A stretch of DNA of 64,000 nt, from contig JANXOD010000015.1 in assembly GCA_025353765.1 (NCBI GenBank), positions 170,120 to 234,119 on the forward strand, read 5' to 3'. This DNA is from Sphingobacteriales bacterium (lineage in GTDB: Bacteria > Bacteroidota > Bacteroidia > Sphingobacteriales > Sphingobacteriaceae). The notes below the pieces were generated by a model, which was not told where the DNA came from, made no database searches, and worked only from the letters and a program-made list of their open reading frames with translations. Positions within the stretch are counted from its first letter, which is position 1. Each line of letters opens with the position of its first letter. A program made the translations under genes and the position numbers. Below are positions 54,060 through 63,170 of the stretch, piece by piece.

Positions 54060-54095
54060 AGCTGGTTTCGATATTTCCCGAACCAGCTTTTTTTT
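54060..54095 (+). terminator. Terminator after the LamG lipoprotein gene
   Basis: AGCTGGTTTCG (54060-54070) pairs with CGAACCAGCT (54079-54088) with a one-base bulge, and a long T run follows. Confidence 0.8.
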
Positions 54096-54118
54096 ATTCA
54101 GGCCTTTCTGGCGTCCTG

Positions 54119-54142
54119 TCCTCCGCTGGCGGAGGTGGTTAA
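54119..54142. repeat. Second copy of the GC-rich repeat core
   Basis: CCTCCGCTGGCGGAGGTGGTTA (54120-54141) repeats the core and outer arm of the element at 51898-52004. Only part of the longer element is present. It sits between two terminators. Confidence 0.65.
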
Positions 54143-54154
54143 GCAATAAGCATG

Positions 54155-54191
54155 AAAAAGCGCATTCAATTCTGTTCGGAATTGAATACGC
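54155..54191 (-). terminator. Terminator of the second helical-protein gene
   Basis: On the minus strand GCGTATTCAATTC pairs with GAATTGAATGCGC over 13 bp with one G-U pair, a 6-nt loop, and a T run. It lies just after the stop at 54210. Confidence 0.75.
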
Positions 54192-54209
54192 TCCTCCTGG
54201 TTTGATTAC

Positions 54210-54578
54210 TTACTTAACAGCCTTAGTCCCAGATGTATTATTTACATCAAAACCCCATTCCCCTAATTCATGCGGATTTTTCTTGTTTACTGCTTTGAGT
54301 AGATCTCTGCTCGCTTTTACTACATTATCAATATCGCCCATTAAATTATCACGTTTTTCATACGCTTTTTCCCATTGCTTCCGTAATGTTTCGGCCTCAT
54401 TATGAGAAGCTAGGGCCTCAATAATATTAGGTCCTATTTCATCCCAATTATAATCTTTTAGAGTTTTTAAAGGACTGTCAGTACCGTCAAGTTGATGTTT
54501 ATCGTAAATTCTTTTCGCCAGAACCAGCTTTACTCCAACATTTGTGGGTATTTTAACCCTGATTGATTTTTGTAACAT
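54210..54578 (-). CDS. Small helical protein linked to a 21-bp array
   Basis: A 122-residue, mainly helical protein with no signal peptide: VGVKLVLAKRIYDKHQLDG, GPNIIEALASHNEAETLRKQWEKAYEKRDNLMGDIDNVVKASRDLLKAV. It ends with LGEWGFDVNNTSG. The length and helix spacing resemble residues 15-115 of the protein at 28950-29573 (both have LA-x3-YDK in the first helix), but sequence identity is low. An array of 21-bp units lies upstream, 142 bp from the start. Confidence 0.6.
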   Translation of the reverse strand: MLQKSIRVKIPTNVGVKLVLAKRIYDKHQLDGTDSPLKTLKDYNWDEIGPNIIEALASHNEAETLRKQWEKAYEKRDNLMGDIDNVVKASRDLLKAVNKKNPHELGEWGFDVNNTSGTKAVK

Positions 54579-54719
54579 GATGTTTTTAATTAGATAAGGT
54601 GAAATAAATAAATATTAGAATTTAATAAATTAAAAATATAAATAATATTATATAAAATATAATTTTTAGTAAAAAAATATTCTATTATAAATAATTATAA
54701 TCATAAAGTCAGTACTTCT

Positions 54720-54913
54720 ATCGTTGTATGGGCTAGTTATAATGTTACAAGGGAGTGCTACAACGTTAAAAGAGGGGGGTATAACGCTACAGAGGGGTAT
54801 TATAATGTTAAAGGAGGGAGATATAATGTTACAGTGGAGTGGTAAAATGTTAGAGGGGGTGCATGTAACATTATAAGGGGTATTTATAACGTTACATGTG
54901 GTATATAACGATA
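54720..54913. repeat. Tandem array, nine units of exactly 21 bp
   Basis: The anchor AAYGTTA (or a close variant) recurs at 54720, 54741, 54762, 54783, 54804, 54825, 54846, 54867 and 54888, each 21 bp apart; a last copy at 54907 is 2 bp out of register. Each unit has the palindromic core AACGTT or AATGTT followed by a purine-rich run such as AGGGAG or GAGGGG. The unit differs from that of the first array, but the period is the same. It occupies most of the 372-bp gap between mazG and the helical-protein gene. The rest of the gap is AT-rich without features. Confidence 0.8.
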
Positions 54914-54950
54914 TAAGTGGAAGTAGCAATTCCCCCTAATATATTTCTAT

Positions 54951-55757
54951 TTATAAATTCTTTGCCTCATTCCAAAACAAATCCATTTCTGCCAAAGTCA
55001 TATCTTTTAAATTTTTGCCCAGTTCTATAGCTTTGCTTTCCAGATATTGGAAGCGTTTAATGAATTTTTTATTAGTTTTTTCAAGAGCATCTTCCGGATT
55101 AATGCCTATAAAACGGGCATAGTTTACTAAAGAAAATAACAGATCACCGAATTCACCTTCGGCTTTTTCTTTATCAATCATCCTATTATCCGCAGCGTTA
55201 AATTCATCGCGAAACTCACGCATTTCTTCTTCTACTTTATCCCAAACCTGGGTTTTTTCTTCCCAATCAAAACCTACGCCACGGGCTTTTTCCTGTATGC
55301 GTGATGCTTTGATTAAAGCAGGTAACGAAACAGGAACACCTTCTAAAACAGATTTATTTCCTTCTTTTAATTTTAATTGTTCCCAGTTTTGCTTTACATC
55401 CTGCTCGTCGTTTACCTGCACATCGCCATAAATATGCGGATGCCTGTGAATTAGTTTATCACAAATGCTATTTAGTACATCGGTAATGGTGAAATCATTT
55501 GTCTCTGATGCAATACGGGCATAAAATACCAAATGAAGCATTAAATCGCCTAATTCTTTTTTTATTTCCTGTTTATCACCATCTAAAATAGCATCAGCCA
55601 ATTCATAGGTTTCTTCAATCGTAAGATGACGAAGTGTTTCAAAAGTTTGTTTTTTATCCCATGGGCATTGCTCACGCAATGTATCCATAATGGTTAAAAG
55701 TCGCTCAAAAGCTGTAGCAGGAGTGGGAGCAATAACAGGAGGAATATTTGCAGACAT
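54951..55757 (-). CDS. mazG: Nucleoside triphosphate pyrophosphohydrolase MazG
   Basis: A 268-residue protein with two MazG domains. LREQCPWDKKQTFETLRHLTIEETYELADAI carries the EExxE-type metal motif of the first, and EKAEGEFGDLLFSLVNYARFIG is the second. It hydrolyses house-cleaning NTPs and affects (p)ppGpp. It sits 37 bp from the 21-bp array. Confidence 0.94.
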   Translation of the reverse strand: MSANIPPVIAPTPATAFERLLTIMDTLREQCPWDKKQTFETLRHLTIEETYELADAILDGDKQEIKKELGDLMLHLVFYARIASETNDFTITDVLNSICDKLIHRHPHIYGDVQVNDEQDVKQNWEQLKLKEGNKSVLEGVPVSLPALIKASRIQEKARGVGFDWEEKTQVWDKVEEEMREFRDEFNAADNRMIDKEKAEGEFGDLLFSLVNYARFIGINPEDALEKTNKKFIKRFQYLESKAIELGKNLKDMTLAEMDLFWNEAKNL

Positions 55758-55818
55758 GATTTTTATTTGCTACAAAATTAGAATTTATTGTAAGGAAGTA
55801 TGAAAAGATATTTATTGA

Positions 55819-56400
55819 TTATAATCTGGAAGTTAATTCCGGACTTAAAGGTTCTACTTTAGATGGAAAATATTCCATAAAATTTCCTTTTTCATCAATA
55901 AGGAATTTACCAAAATTCCATCCTACGGTAACATCTTTTACTCCATTGTTTTCTTTTTGGCAAAGCCATTGATAAACAGGATGCTGGTCTTTACCTTTTA
56001 CATCAATCTTTTCTGAAAGTAGAAAGGTAACGCCATAATTCTTTTTACAGAAAGTTGCAATTTCATCCGGGGTTCCTGGTTCTTGAGATAAAAACTGGTT
56101 ACAAGGGAAACCTATAATGACCAGTTTTCCTTTGTATTGATCCTGAAGTTTTTGTAAACCTTCATATTGCGGAGTATAACCACATTTAGAGGCCGTATTT
56201 ACAAAAAGGATCTTTTTTCCTTTAAAATCGCTAAAGCGGATCACAGATTTACCATCTAAACTTTTTACGGATAGATCATAAATAGATTTTCCTTTGATGT
56301 TGTTTATCACGTTTCCGGAAATACCATAATTAATATAAAAGAATACTCCCACACAAGTCAGTGTAAGGATAGAGAGTGATAAAAAGCTTTTTTTGATCAT
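55819..56400 (-). CDS. Glutathione peroxidase-family protein with N-terminal anchor
   Basis: A 193-residue thioredoxin-fold peroxidase. The first 25 residues are a hydrophobic signal/anchor, so it works outside the cytoplasm, unlike cytoplasmic GPx. VNTASKCGYTPQYEG gives the peroxidatic Cys73, IGFPCNQF the Gln and second Cys, and VTVGWNFGKFLIDEKG the Trp-Asn. It reduces peroxides with thioredoxin or glutathione. Confidence 0.9.
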   Translation of the reverse strand: MIKKSFLSLSILTLTCVGVFFYINYGISGNVINNIKGKSIYDLSVKSLDGKSVIRFSDFKGKKILFVNTASKCGYTPQYEGLQKLQDQYKGKLVIIGFPCNQFLSQEPGTPDEIATFCKKNYGVTFLLSEKIDVKGKDQHPVYQWLCQKENNGVKDVTVGWNFGKFLIDEKGNFMEYFPSKVEPLSPELTSRL

Positions 56401-56460
56401 GATTTTAGGATATTATAATAATTGCTGCTTTAACCAAAGATAAAAAGTTTGCAGCATATT

Positions 56461-57417
56461 TTAAAAAGCATAGGATGCTACCGGACTTAAATCAATATAA
56501 TGAATATTTTTTTTATCATTGGGCTTATACCATTTTCCCTCTGCTTTAGCAGCCTCGATAAATCTAACCTTAAAAAGACCTGTTGTTTTCCCTCCTGAAT
56601 CTGTTTCAGTTAATGCAAACCTTTCTTCTGTTAACTGGCCTTTAAGTTGTAGATTGGCTTTACTCTTTTTGTAACGATACTTTCCATTAATTTGACCATT
56701 ATTCAATATTTCCAGCTGCATAATGATTGCATATTTCCAATCGACCTCTCCTTTAAAATAATGTATGCCAACCCTGTTTTTTTCCAGGTATTCTGCTTTT
56801 TGCAGGAGCAAAGAAATGGTATTTTGTAATTCTTTATAATCTAAATCATCGTTATCCAAATCATTACTTTGTTCTGCTTTTTTAAGAAGCTTGACTTTAC
56901 CCAACTTTTGGCTTAAAGGAATATTTTCTTCTTTATAATGCCCGGTTCCTTTGTTGTCATAACTAATTTCGTCGGTTCTAAACTCAAAACGTAATAACCT
57001 ATTATTTTCTCCTAAGATGTAGCTATAGATATCATTAAACCAGGTGTTCCCATGCTCATTGTCTACTACTAAACGGATATTTTGATGATCATCCAGATAA
57101 CATGTGCGTGATGCATTTTCGCCACCATTTCTAACCCATTCTGTCGCTATAAGTTTGCCTTTATAGGAGTAAACTCTGTCTATAAATCCTTTTTCTTTGT
57201 CATCAACTAGTTTAAGGTTAAGATCTAAAGCGTTATTTGCCTGCCCAAAAGCGGTTAATACTTTTTCTATCTCTTTTTTTACTATTGTTTCATTCATAGT
57301 AGGCATGTCAGAAAAAGGCAAACGCCAGGTTGAAGGTATTTTGGACTTAGTTTGAGCATAAATTAAGAATGAAGAAAGCAAAAAAGGAATAAGGAGAAGA
57401 AACTTTATTATTTTCAT
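56461..57417 (-). CDS. Secreted protein of unknown function
   Basis: A 318-residue protein with a signal peptide (IIKFLLLIPFLLSSFLIYAQ). It has a charged central region (GKVKLLKKAEQSNDLDNDDLDYKELQ) and ends in beta-strand-like sequence. No family recognised. It lies between mnmD and the glutathione peroxidase gene in the same direction. Confidence 0.55.
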   Translation of the reverse strand: MKIIKFLLLIPFLLSSFLIYAQTKSKIPSTWRLPFSDMPTMNETIVKKEIEKVLTAFGQANNALDLNLKLVDDKEKGFIDRVYSYKGKLIATEWVRNGGENASRTCYLDDHQNIRLVVDNEHGNTWFNDIYSYILGENNRLLRFEFRTDEISYDNKGTGHYKEENIPLSQKLGKVKLLKKAEQSNDLDNDDLDYKELQNTISLLLQKAEYLEKNRVGIHYFKGEVDWKYAIIMQLEILNNGQINGKYRYKKSKANLQLKGQLTEERFALTETDSGGKTTGLFKVRFIEAAKAEGKWYKPNDKKNIHYIDLSPVASYAF

Positions 57418-57433
57418 CTGTAGTATTTTATAT

Positions 57434-58105
57434 TCAATTTAGTTTTACAGCCCGTAACATTTCTCTTTTTCCAGCAGCTCCGGGTACTTTTTCAATAGAA
57501 AAACCTAATGCTTTCATGGATCTTTTCAAATTGCCGGTAATGGCGTAAGTCACAAAAACTCCGCCGGGTTTTAGATATTGACAAACTTGATTTAAAGCTT
57601 CCTCGCTCCACATTTCGGGTTGATGAATGACAGCAAATGCATCAAAGTAAATAATATCAAATTTCTCTTCTGATTTAAAATGAAGAAGCTTAACACATGC
57701 GGTTTTAAGCTTGCATTGATGATTTATCTCCGCATACTGATTAAAGGATAATGGATAATTTAATAGAAATGAATTCCATACATCTGCTGAAATATATTCA
57801 TTATAGCTGGTTTGGCCGATTAACTTATCATCCAAAGGAAATGCTTCAATACCTGTATAACTTAATGGGAGATTTTGGCTGAAACAAAAATCAGCACTCA
57901 AGAGAAAATTTAAACCGGTTCCAAATCCTACTTCCAGTAGGGTGATTTGTTTTACTTGCTTTCCATCCAAAAAGTATTTTAATCCAGAGTTTAAGAAAAC
58001 ATGTATACTTTCCTGCAAAGCACCGTGTTTAGAATGATAATTTTCTCCAACCTCCGTATTGAAAATCGTTTTAGAGCCATCAGATGTGGGTACCAATTCA
58101 AGCAA
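57434..58105 (-). CDS. mnmD: tRNA U34 5-methylaminomethyl-2-thiouridine methyltransferase MnmD
   Basis: A 223-residue class I methyltransferase. YHSKHGALQESIHVFLNSGLKYFL opens it, TLLEVGFGTGLNFLLSADF is SAM motif I, LPLSYTGIEAFPLDDKLIGQ motif II, and KFDIIYFDAFAVIHQPEMWSEEALNQVCQYLKPGGVFVTYAITGNLKRSMKALGFSIEKVPGAAGKREML is the core. It makes the last methyl of mnm5s2U34 in the wobble base. It is 4 bp after the MBL-rhodanese gene. Confidence 0.9.
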   Translation of the reverse strand: MLELVPTSDGSKTIFNTEVGENYHSKHGALQESIHVFLNSGLKYFLDGKQVKQITLLEVGFGTGLNFLLSADFCFSQNLPLSYTGIEAFPLDDKLIGQTSYNEYISADVWNSFLLNYPLSFNQYAEINHQCKLKTACVKLLHFKSEEKFDIIYFDAFAVIHQPEMWSEEALNQVCQYLKPGGVFVTYAITGNLKRSMKALGFSIEKVPGAAGKREMLRAVKLN

Positions 58106-58109
58106 ATTT

Positions 58110-59456
58110 TTACTGTTTTATTGAAAATTCGGTAATCACAGTACTCATATCCATAGCTATAGCATTTGGATTTTGCGCTATAATACTGGCTCCTATGGCA
58201 GAACGATAACCACCAGCACAATGAACAACAATGGGTCTATCTGTTGGGATTTCATGCATACGCTCCCTTAATTCTGGTAAAGGTATAGCAATAGCGTCTT
58301 CAAAAATTTCACCATCTTTAACCTCATTTTCATTGCGGATATCTACAATGGTATAATTCTCAGGGTTATTATTAAATGAATGAATATCAAATGTCGGGGT
58401 GGTTTCTGTAAGTAATGCCGGAGTTAATAATGCGCCAAAAATTTGTTGTTCATAACCAATTTTTGCCGTCTTTCGGATTACTGCATCTAAAGCATTTACA
58501 TCGTTGGCAATTAAATAAAATGATTCGCCTGGTGAAATTATGGAGCCAAGCCAGGTTTCAAATTTGCCGCCATCCTGCAAATTGATACTGCCTTTTAAAT
58601 GGCCTGTCTTAAATAAATGCTCTGGCCTGGCATCGATAATTAGTATTCTCTTTTCTAATGTTGCATTATTATTTAAACGAGGTACCGCTGATATGGCTTC
58701 TTCAAAAGATGATGCTCCTTTTTTATTCAATTCTACATCATAACCAAAATATTTTGGTACAAATGGCTGATCATGGGTTAACAGTTTAACAAACTCAAAT
58801 TCGTTCATTAATTGTAAGGCATAATTTTCACGCAATTCTTTACCAATAGTGCTATGTAACTCCGGACTCATATTTTTACCGCAAAGCGATCCGGGCCCGT
58901 GAGCAGGATATACTAATACATCTTCTGGTAAATTCATTAATTTTTCACGGGTTGTATGATACATCGCTTTTGCCAGTTCTTCTTTTTTAGCTACCAGGTT
59001 ACCCACATTTTCACGCAAATCTGGTCTTCCTACATCTCCTACAAACAAGGTATCACCGGTAAACAAGGCCAATTCTTTTCCAAATTCATTAATTAATAAT
59101 ATACAAATACTGTCTGGGGAATGTCCGGGCGTATTAATAGACTTCAGCTTTACATTCCCTAAATTAATTTCATCACCCTCGTCAAAAGAGGTATGAGGAT
59201 ATTCAGCGCCAACTAATTTGCTAACATATATAGCGGCACCTGTTTTTTGGGATACTTCTAAATGAGAGCTTACAAAGTCAGCATGAGGATGAGTTTCAAT
59301 AATACCTACAATTGCTGCTGCGTGCTTATTTGCAAATTCAAAATAAGGTTTTGGATCACGAGCCGGGTCTATAACAACCATTTTATGATTATTAATGATG
59401 GCGTACGAACCATGTGCTAAACCCTTATCATAAAATTGTTCTACAATCATTGGCAT
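58110..59456 (-). CDS. MBL-fold hydrolase with two rhodanese domains
   Basis: A 448-residue protein. The N-terminal metallo-beta-lactamase domain has ETHPHADFVSSHLE (HxHxDx), NTPGHSPDSI and FTGDTLFVGDVGRPDLR, as in persulfide dioxygenases. Two rhodanese domains follow, near residues 260-345 and 355-448. The first lacks the catalytic Cys; the second has VVHCAGGYRSA with Cys413. It likely handles persulfide or other low-molecular sulfur. It precedes mnmD by 4 bp. Confidence 0.86.
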   Translation of the reverse strand: MPMIVEQFYDKGLAHGSYAIINNHKMVVIDPARDPKPYFEFANKHAAAIVGIIETHPHADFVSSHLEVSQKTGAAIYVSKLVGAEYPHTSFDEGDEINLGNVKLKSINTPGHSPDSICILLINEFGKELALFTGDTLFVGDVGRPDLRENVGNLVAKKEELAKAMYHTTREKLMNLPEDVLVYPAHGPGSLCGKNMSPELHSTIGKELRENYALQLMNEFEFVKLLTHDQPFVPKYFGYDVELNKKGASSFEEAISAVPRLNNNATLEKRILIIDARPEHLFKTGHLKGSINLQDGGKFETWLGSIISPGESFYLIANDVNALDAVIRKTAKIGYEQQIFGALLTPALLTETTPTFDIHSFNNNPENYTIVDIRNENEVKDGEIFEDAIAIPLPELRERMHEIPTDRPIVVHCAGGYRSAIGASIIAQNPNAIAMDMSTVITEFSIKQ

Positions 59457-59890
59457 TTATAAGTGAAAATTAGTGACAAATATACCAAGCTCTTATTAAT
59501 AAACTAAAGTTTATGATTTTCTTACTTTTCAGTGATTAATAAATTTGCCATAAGAAACTTTATAGTCTTAAATAAATATAAACATCACTACTTAATATCG
59601 AAATTTTCAACAAATGTTTCCTATTAAAATTCATAATCTTTTTTGTTTATTTCTTTTTAAGCAATCGATAAAATTTGTAACAATTTCATCGATTATTCAA
59701 TTAGGTTATTGATTCATCTTATTAATATAGTATTATTGAAAATTGATCGATTTTAATTTGCCTTTTAAGCAGGCATAATTGCTTATAAAATTAAATTAAT
59801 TGGGCTAATGGAATCATTGAATGAATTTATATACCATTTAAATATATATTTTATACTTTGAAGAAATAATATATAACAAATAAAAATAAA
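59457..59890. other. AT-rich leader of the metallopeptidase gene
   Basis: About 430 bp with no gene. AATCGAT (59663-59669) and ATCGATT (59688-59694) flank AAAATTTG...CAATTTC, a second, weaker pair, so it is an inverted repeat with an interrupted stem. TATACTTTG at 59852-59860 is like a -7 box with one extra base. It probably holds the promoter of the gene at 59891. Confidence 0.4.
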
Positions 59891-62800
59891 ATGAATAAAA
59901 TTTTACATATTTGGGTAGTAACTATGGTTTTGGGAGCTTTTTCATTAGCGAACGCACAAATGGTTATTAAACCATTATATACAATGTATAGTAATGTAGC
60001 GAAAAATTTACCCGTCCTTCAACAAGGAACTACATTTTCACTTAATCATCTTCAAGATTCTGACATACCGGAAATTAAAGTCGCTTATTTTCCAGTCTAT
60101 AATGGACAGTCATATCCATTTAGTGATTTTAAAAATAAAGGGGCTGGGCCTTATGATATAATAAATAACGGTAATCTATTAATTAAAGGGGAAGAGGGTA
60201 TTACTGCATATTGGTCTTTAATAGAAGCTTTTAAATATTTTAGAAATAAATTTTCTTATTACGGGGTTAATAATCAGCCTAACAAAATTACTTATTTAAA
60301 TATTGTTGGTGGTTATTATTACGTTGCAATAAGTTCTGGGTTTAATAAAATTTCGATCGCTGAGGCTGGGCAAGCATATAATGTAAGTGTATTAGCTCAT
60401 GAACTTACCCATTTAATAATGAATGTTAATAATTCTTATACTTCCACTATTTGTAACACAGGGTATGTGAATGAGGGTGTAAGCGATATTTTTGGAATTT
60501 TGGCAGAAAATTATTCTACGCAACAAGATGATCCTAGTGCGCCTTTTGAGTGGGGTTTTAACGTAGGTGGTAAATCACTTTATTATTTAAAAACTCCTCT
60601 AGGTATAAAACAAAGCGGTTTTCCTGTGTCTGTTAATGGAGATAACTTTGATTCAGCATGTAAAAACGAACATAATAATCGAACAATAGTTCCTTATTGG
60701 TTTTATCTGCTTTCAGAAGGTGGAACTGGTAATATCGATGACAATAGTAATAAAGAGAAGTTTCAAGTCATAAGTATTGGCACTGATCGTGCAGAAAAAA
60801 TTCTATTCAATGCAATTACCAAAAAATATCTGCCATCAGGAGATTATTCTTGGGATGGTCTACGTATGGCGACACTAACTGCTGCAAAAGCTGAATATGG
60901 CAGTGGTTCAGTCGAATATAATTCTGTTGCAGATGCTTGGCATGCAGTGGGTGTTGGTACCTCCTCTGCCCAATTGCTCAGTTCTGTTCCTGCCGATGGT
61001 GCAAAAGATGCTAATCCTTGGCCGCTCAATGGAATAATGGGCTATCTGAGAGAAATTCAGTACCCGGATATTGAAAAACAGTGGATTGCTCAATTTTCTA
61101 CAGATAAAGACTTTAAATCCAGTTCTCCGATCTATACTACTTCTACTTTAACAAAAGCTAGCAATACAATGTCGATGAATGGAAAACTCTATCTTGTTAT
61201 ACCGCCAATCAATCTGCAAACCCTTACTACCTATTACTGTAGAGTAGAAACTACCGGTTTTGATGCTTGTCATTATGGTCAAACCCCTAAGACTTGTGCC
61301 GATCTTCAGACTCAATTGGCTTCAGGTCTGGACGTCCGTTCGTTTGTAACGGATGGGAGAGATATTGATCAGGCCCAGATCGAGACGCCTTACCCCTGGG
61401 GTCCTGCTTTCCACTGGGCGACCAAGGCCGATGTGGCCGGTTCGAAGATCCAGTACTATATCCTGAACATTTTTCACAAGGATGAAAAAGAGCCCTTTAT
61501 TCAGAAGGACTATGCCCCACAGGCCGGCGCCACCCAGTTTAACCCGACCACCAAGCCGGATTACCTGATCTTAAAGGATGGCACCGATTACGGCTGGGCA
61601 GTGCGGGCCATGGGTCCGAATGATGTGTTTGGAGAGAAAACCTTCAGCCTGGCTACCCGAATGGATTTCAAAACGAATAAGGTCACCAGCAGTCTGGTTT
61701 TCCCGGATAATAAGAAGACGATTGATCTGTTTAATTATCAGCTGACGCCGATCGCTCCGATCTTTCTGATCAAATGGGATCCGGCGGTGAATGCCGATGG
61801 CTACCGGGTAGAGCTCTCCAAGAGTGAAACCGATTACAGCAGTTTAGTCAAAGGCTCTGAGACAAATTACCATGGGACCCAAAAGTCCTTTAATCCGGGT
61901 GCTTCGGCCGATGGGAACAATACCTATTTCTGCCGGGTTACGCCACTGGGTCCGCCCTTAACCAATGAAGCTCCACAGGCGGAGAATCCGGGTTCAACGG
62001 GTTTTGTTCATTCCTTTACATATGATTATAAATCCACCAAACCACAGCTGAACGAATTTGCCACGGTAGAGTTTTCTCAATACCAAGTTCCTTTAACCTG
62101 GAAGGCCGTACCGGGGGCCGATTATTATAAGGTATCGCTAACCAAACGAGGCTTTATGGATATGTATCAGAGTCCGCTGAATAATGAGCAGATCATTAAG
62201 AGCGTGGCCGGTAAGACGGCTTACGGGTTCACCTATACCAAGCAAAACATTCCCTATGATATCTCTATTTTTGACCAGGGTTATGAATGGCAGGTGGTTC
62301 CCTGGAGACATGAAGCCTTGCTGGACTTTCCGGGACAGGCTGCCCGCTCGAGCTATGACCTGATGCCGGATGTAGCCACTATTAACACCCCTCAGGAGAA
62401 GGAGGTATTAACGGTTGATGCCGTTACTAATCAGAAAGTATATTACCAGGTGGGTTGTATGCTTGCCCCGGGTGGTTTTAGATTTACCATGGGTCTGGAG
62501 GGTCAGCCCACTACGTTTCTGACCCCCAATAATGTGCCCTATATCATTGCTCCTAATGCCGGTTCTGTAGCGAGTTTTCCTCCGGGAGGAAATACCGGTT
62601 TATTTGATTTCAACATTCCGGGTACGTTGTTCTGGGATCATGATTATTATGCTCAGTTTATTCCTCTGGGCCGGGCAGGCAGCGGGATAGAAGGTAAGGG
62701 AGTTATTCGTCATTTTCATACTCCGCCGGAGCCAGTGAAGAAGAAAGCTCCGGATCCGATGGGAGGTGGAACTCCAACCGGTTTCGGAGAGTTGATGTTG

Positions 62801-63130
62801 GAGCTGGATTACTGGAACCTGGGTGTAGATGAGAATATGGATGGCCAGGATGATCATGCAGCTTATTTTATAGCCAACATTACTATAGACGGTCCTAACG
62901 GGTTTCATGATACGGGTGACTTTAACTATTCTAATCCCAAACTTCCCTTTGGAGACTATACCGTGACACTCACTATTGTGGATGCCAGCGGCGCTCCCAA
63001 AGGCTTTGATTCGGTGAGCCATCCCCCTCATTTTATTTTAAAGAGTAATGACGGTACCTCGGTAGAGAATAGCTGGGGCTTGTTTGAGGCTGGGGCAACC
63101 ACTTCGGTAGACCTGAAGTTTACCAAATAA
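59891..63130 (+). CDS. Secreted M4-type (thermolysin-like) metallopeptidase with repeated C-terminal domains
   Basis: A 1079-residue protein. Residues 1-22 are a signal peptide. The catalytic unit has AHELTHL (His170, Glu171, His174) and GYVNEGVSDI (Glu195 as the third zinc ligand, Asp199), then EHNNRTIVPYWFYLLSEGGTG and AWHAVGVG, as in M4 peptidases. The usual VHxNSG is changed and the long propeptide is absent. Residues about 360-1079 are fibronectin-like adhesive domains. It has no T9SS sorting domain of its own. From about 61300 the DNA becomes abruptly GC-rich. Confidence 0.8.
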   Translation: MNKILHIWVVTMVLGAFSLANAQMVIKPLYTMYSNVAKNLPVLQQGTTFSLNHLQDSDIPEIKVAYFPVYNGQSYPFSDFKNKGAGPYDIINNGNLLIKGEEGITAYWSLIEAFKYFRNKFSYYGVNNQPNKITYLNIVGGYYYVAISSGFNKISIAEAGQAYNVSVLAHELTHLIMNVNNSYTSTICNTGYVNEGVSDIFGILAENYSTQQDDPSAPFEWGFNVGGKSLYYLKTPLGIKQSGFPVSVNGDNFDSACKNEHNNRTIVPYWFYLLSEGGTGNIDDNSNKEKFQVISIGTDRAEKILFNAITKKYLPSGDYSWDGLRMATLTAAKAEYGSGSVEYNSVADAWHAVGVGTSSAQLLSSVPADGAKDANPWPLNGIMGYLREIQYPDIEKQWIAQFSTDKDFKSSSPIYTTSTLTKASNTMSMNGKLYLVIPPINLQTLTTYYCRVETTGFDACHYGQTPKTCADLQTQLASGLDVRSFVTDGRDIDQAQIETPYPWGPAFHWATKADVAGSKIQYYILNIFHKDEKEPFIQKDYAPQAGATQFNPTTKPDYLILKDGTDYGWAVRAMGPNDVFGEKTFSLATRMDFKTNKVTSSLVFPDNKKTIDLFNYQLTPIAPIFLIKWDPAVNADGYRVELSKSETDYSSLVKGSETNYHGTQKSFNPGASADGNNTYFCRVTPLGPPLTNEAPQAENPGSTGFVHSFTYDYKSTKPQLNEFATVEFSQYQVPLTWKAVPGADYYKVSLTKRGFMDMYQSPLNNEQIIKSVAGKTAYGFTYTKQNIPYDISIFDQGYEWQVVPWRHEALLDFPGQAARSSYDLMPDVATINTPQEKEVLTVDAVTNQKVYYQVGCMLAPGGFRFTMGLEGQPTTFLTPNNVPYIIAPNAGSVASFPPGGNTGLFDFNIPGTLFWDHDYYAQFIPLGRAGSGIEGKGVIRHFHTPPEPVKKKAPDPMGGGTPTGFGELMLELDYWNLGVDENMDGQDDHAAYFIANITIDGPNGFHDTGDFNYSNPKLPFGDYTVTLTIVDASGAPKGFDSVSHPPHFILKSNDGTSVENSWGLFEAGATTSVDLKFTK

Positions 63131-63170
63131 GCGGATCCATGAGAGTAGAAGAAAATAAGAAGAAGAACAG

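Noticed and set aside
54666..54929. 87-residue frame on the minus strand through the second array
   Set aside because: Same reason: the 21-bp period keeps the frame open. No start signal and no protein-like composition.
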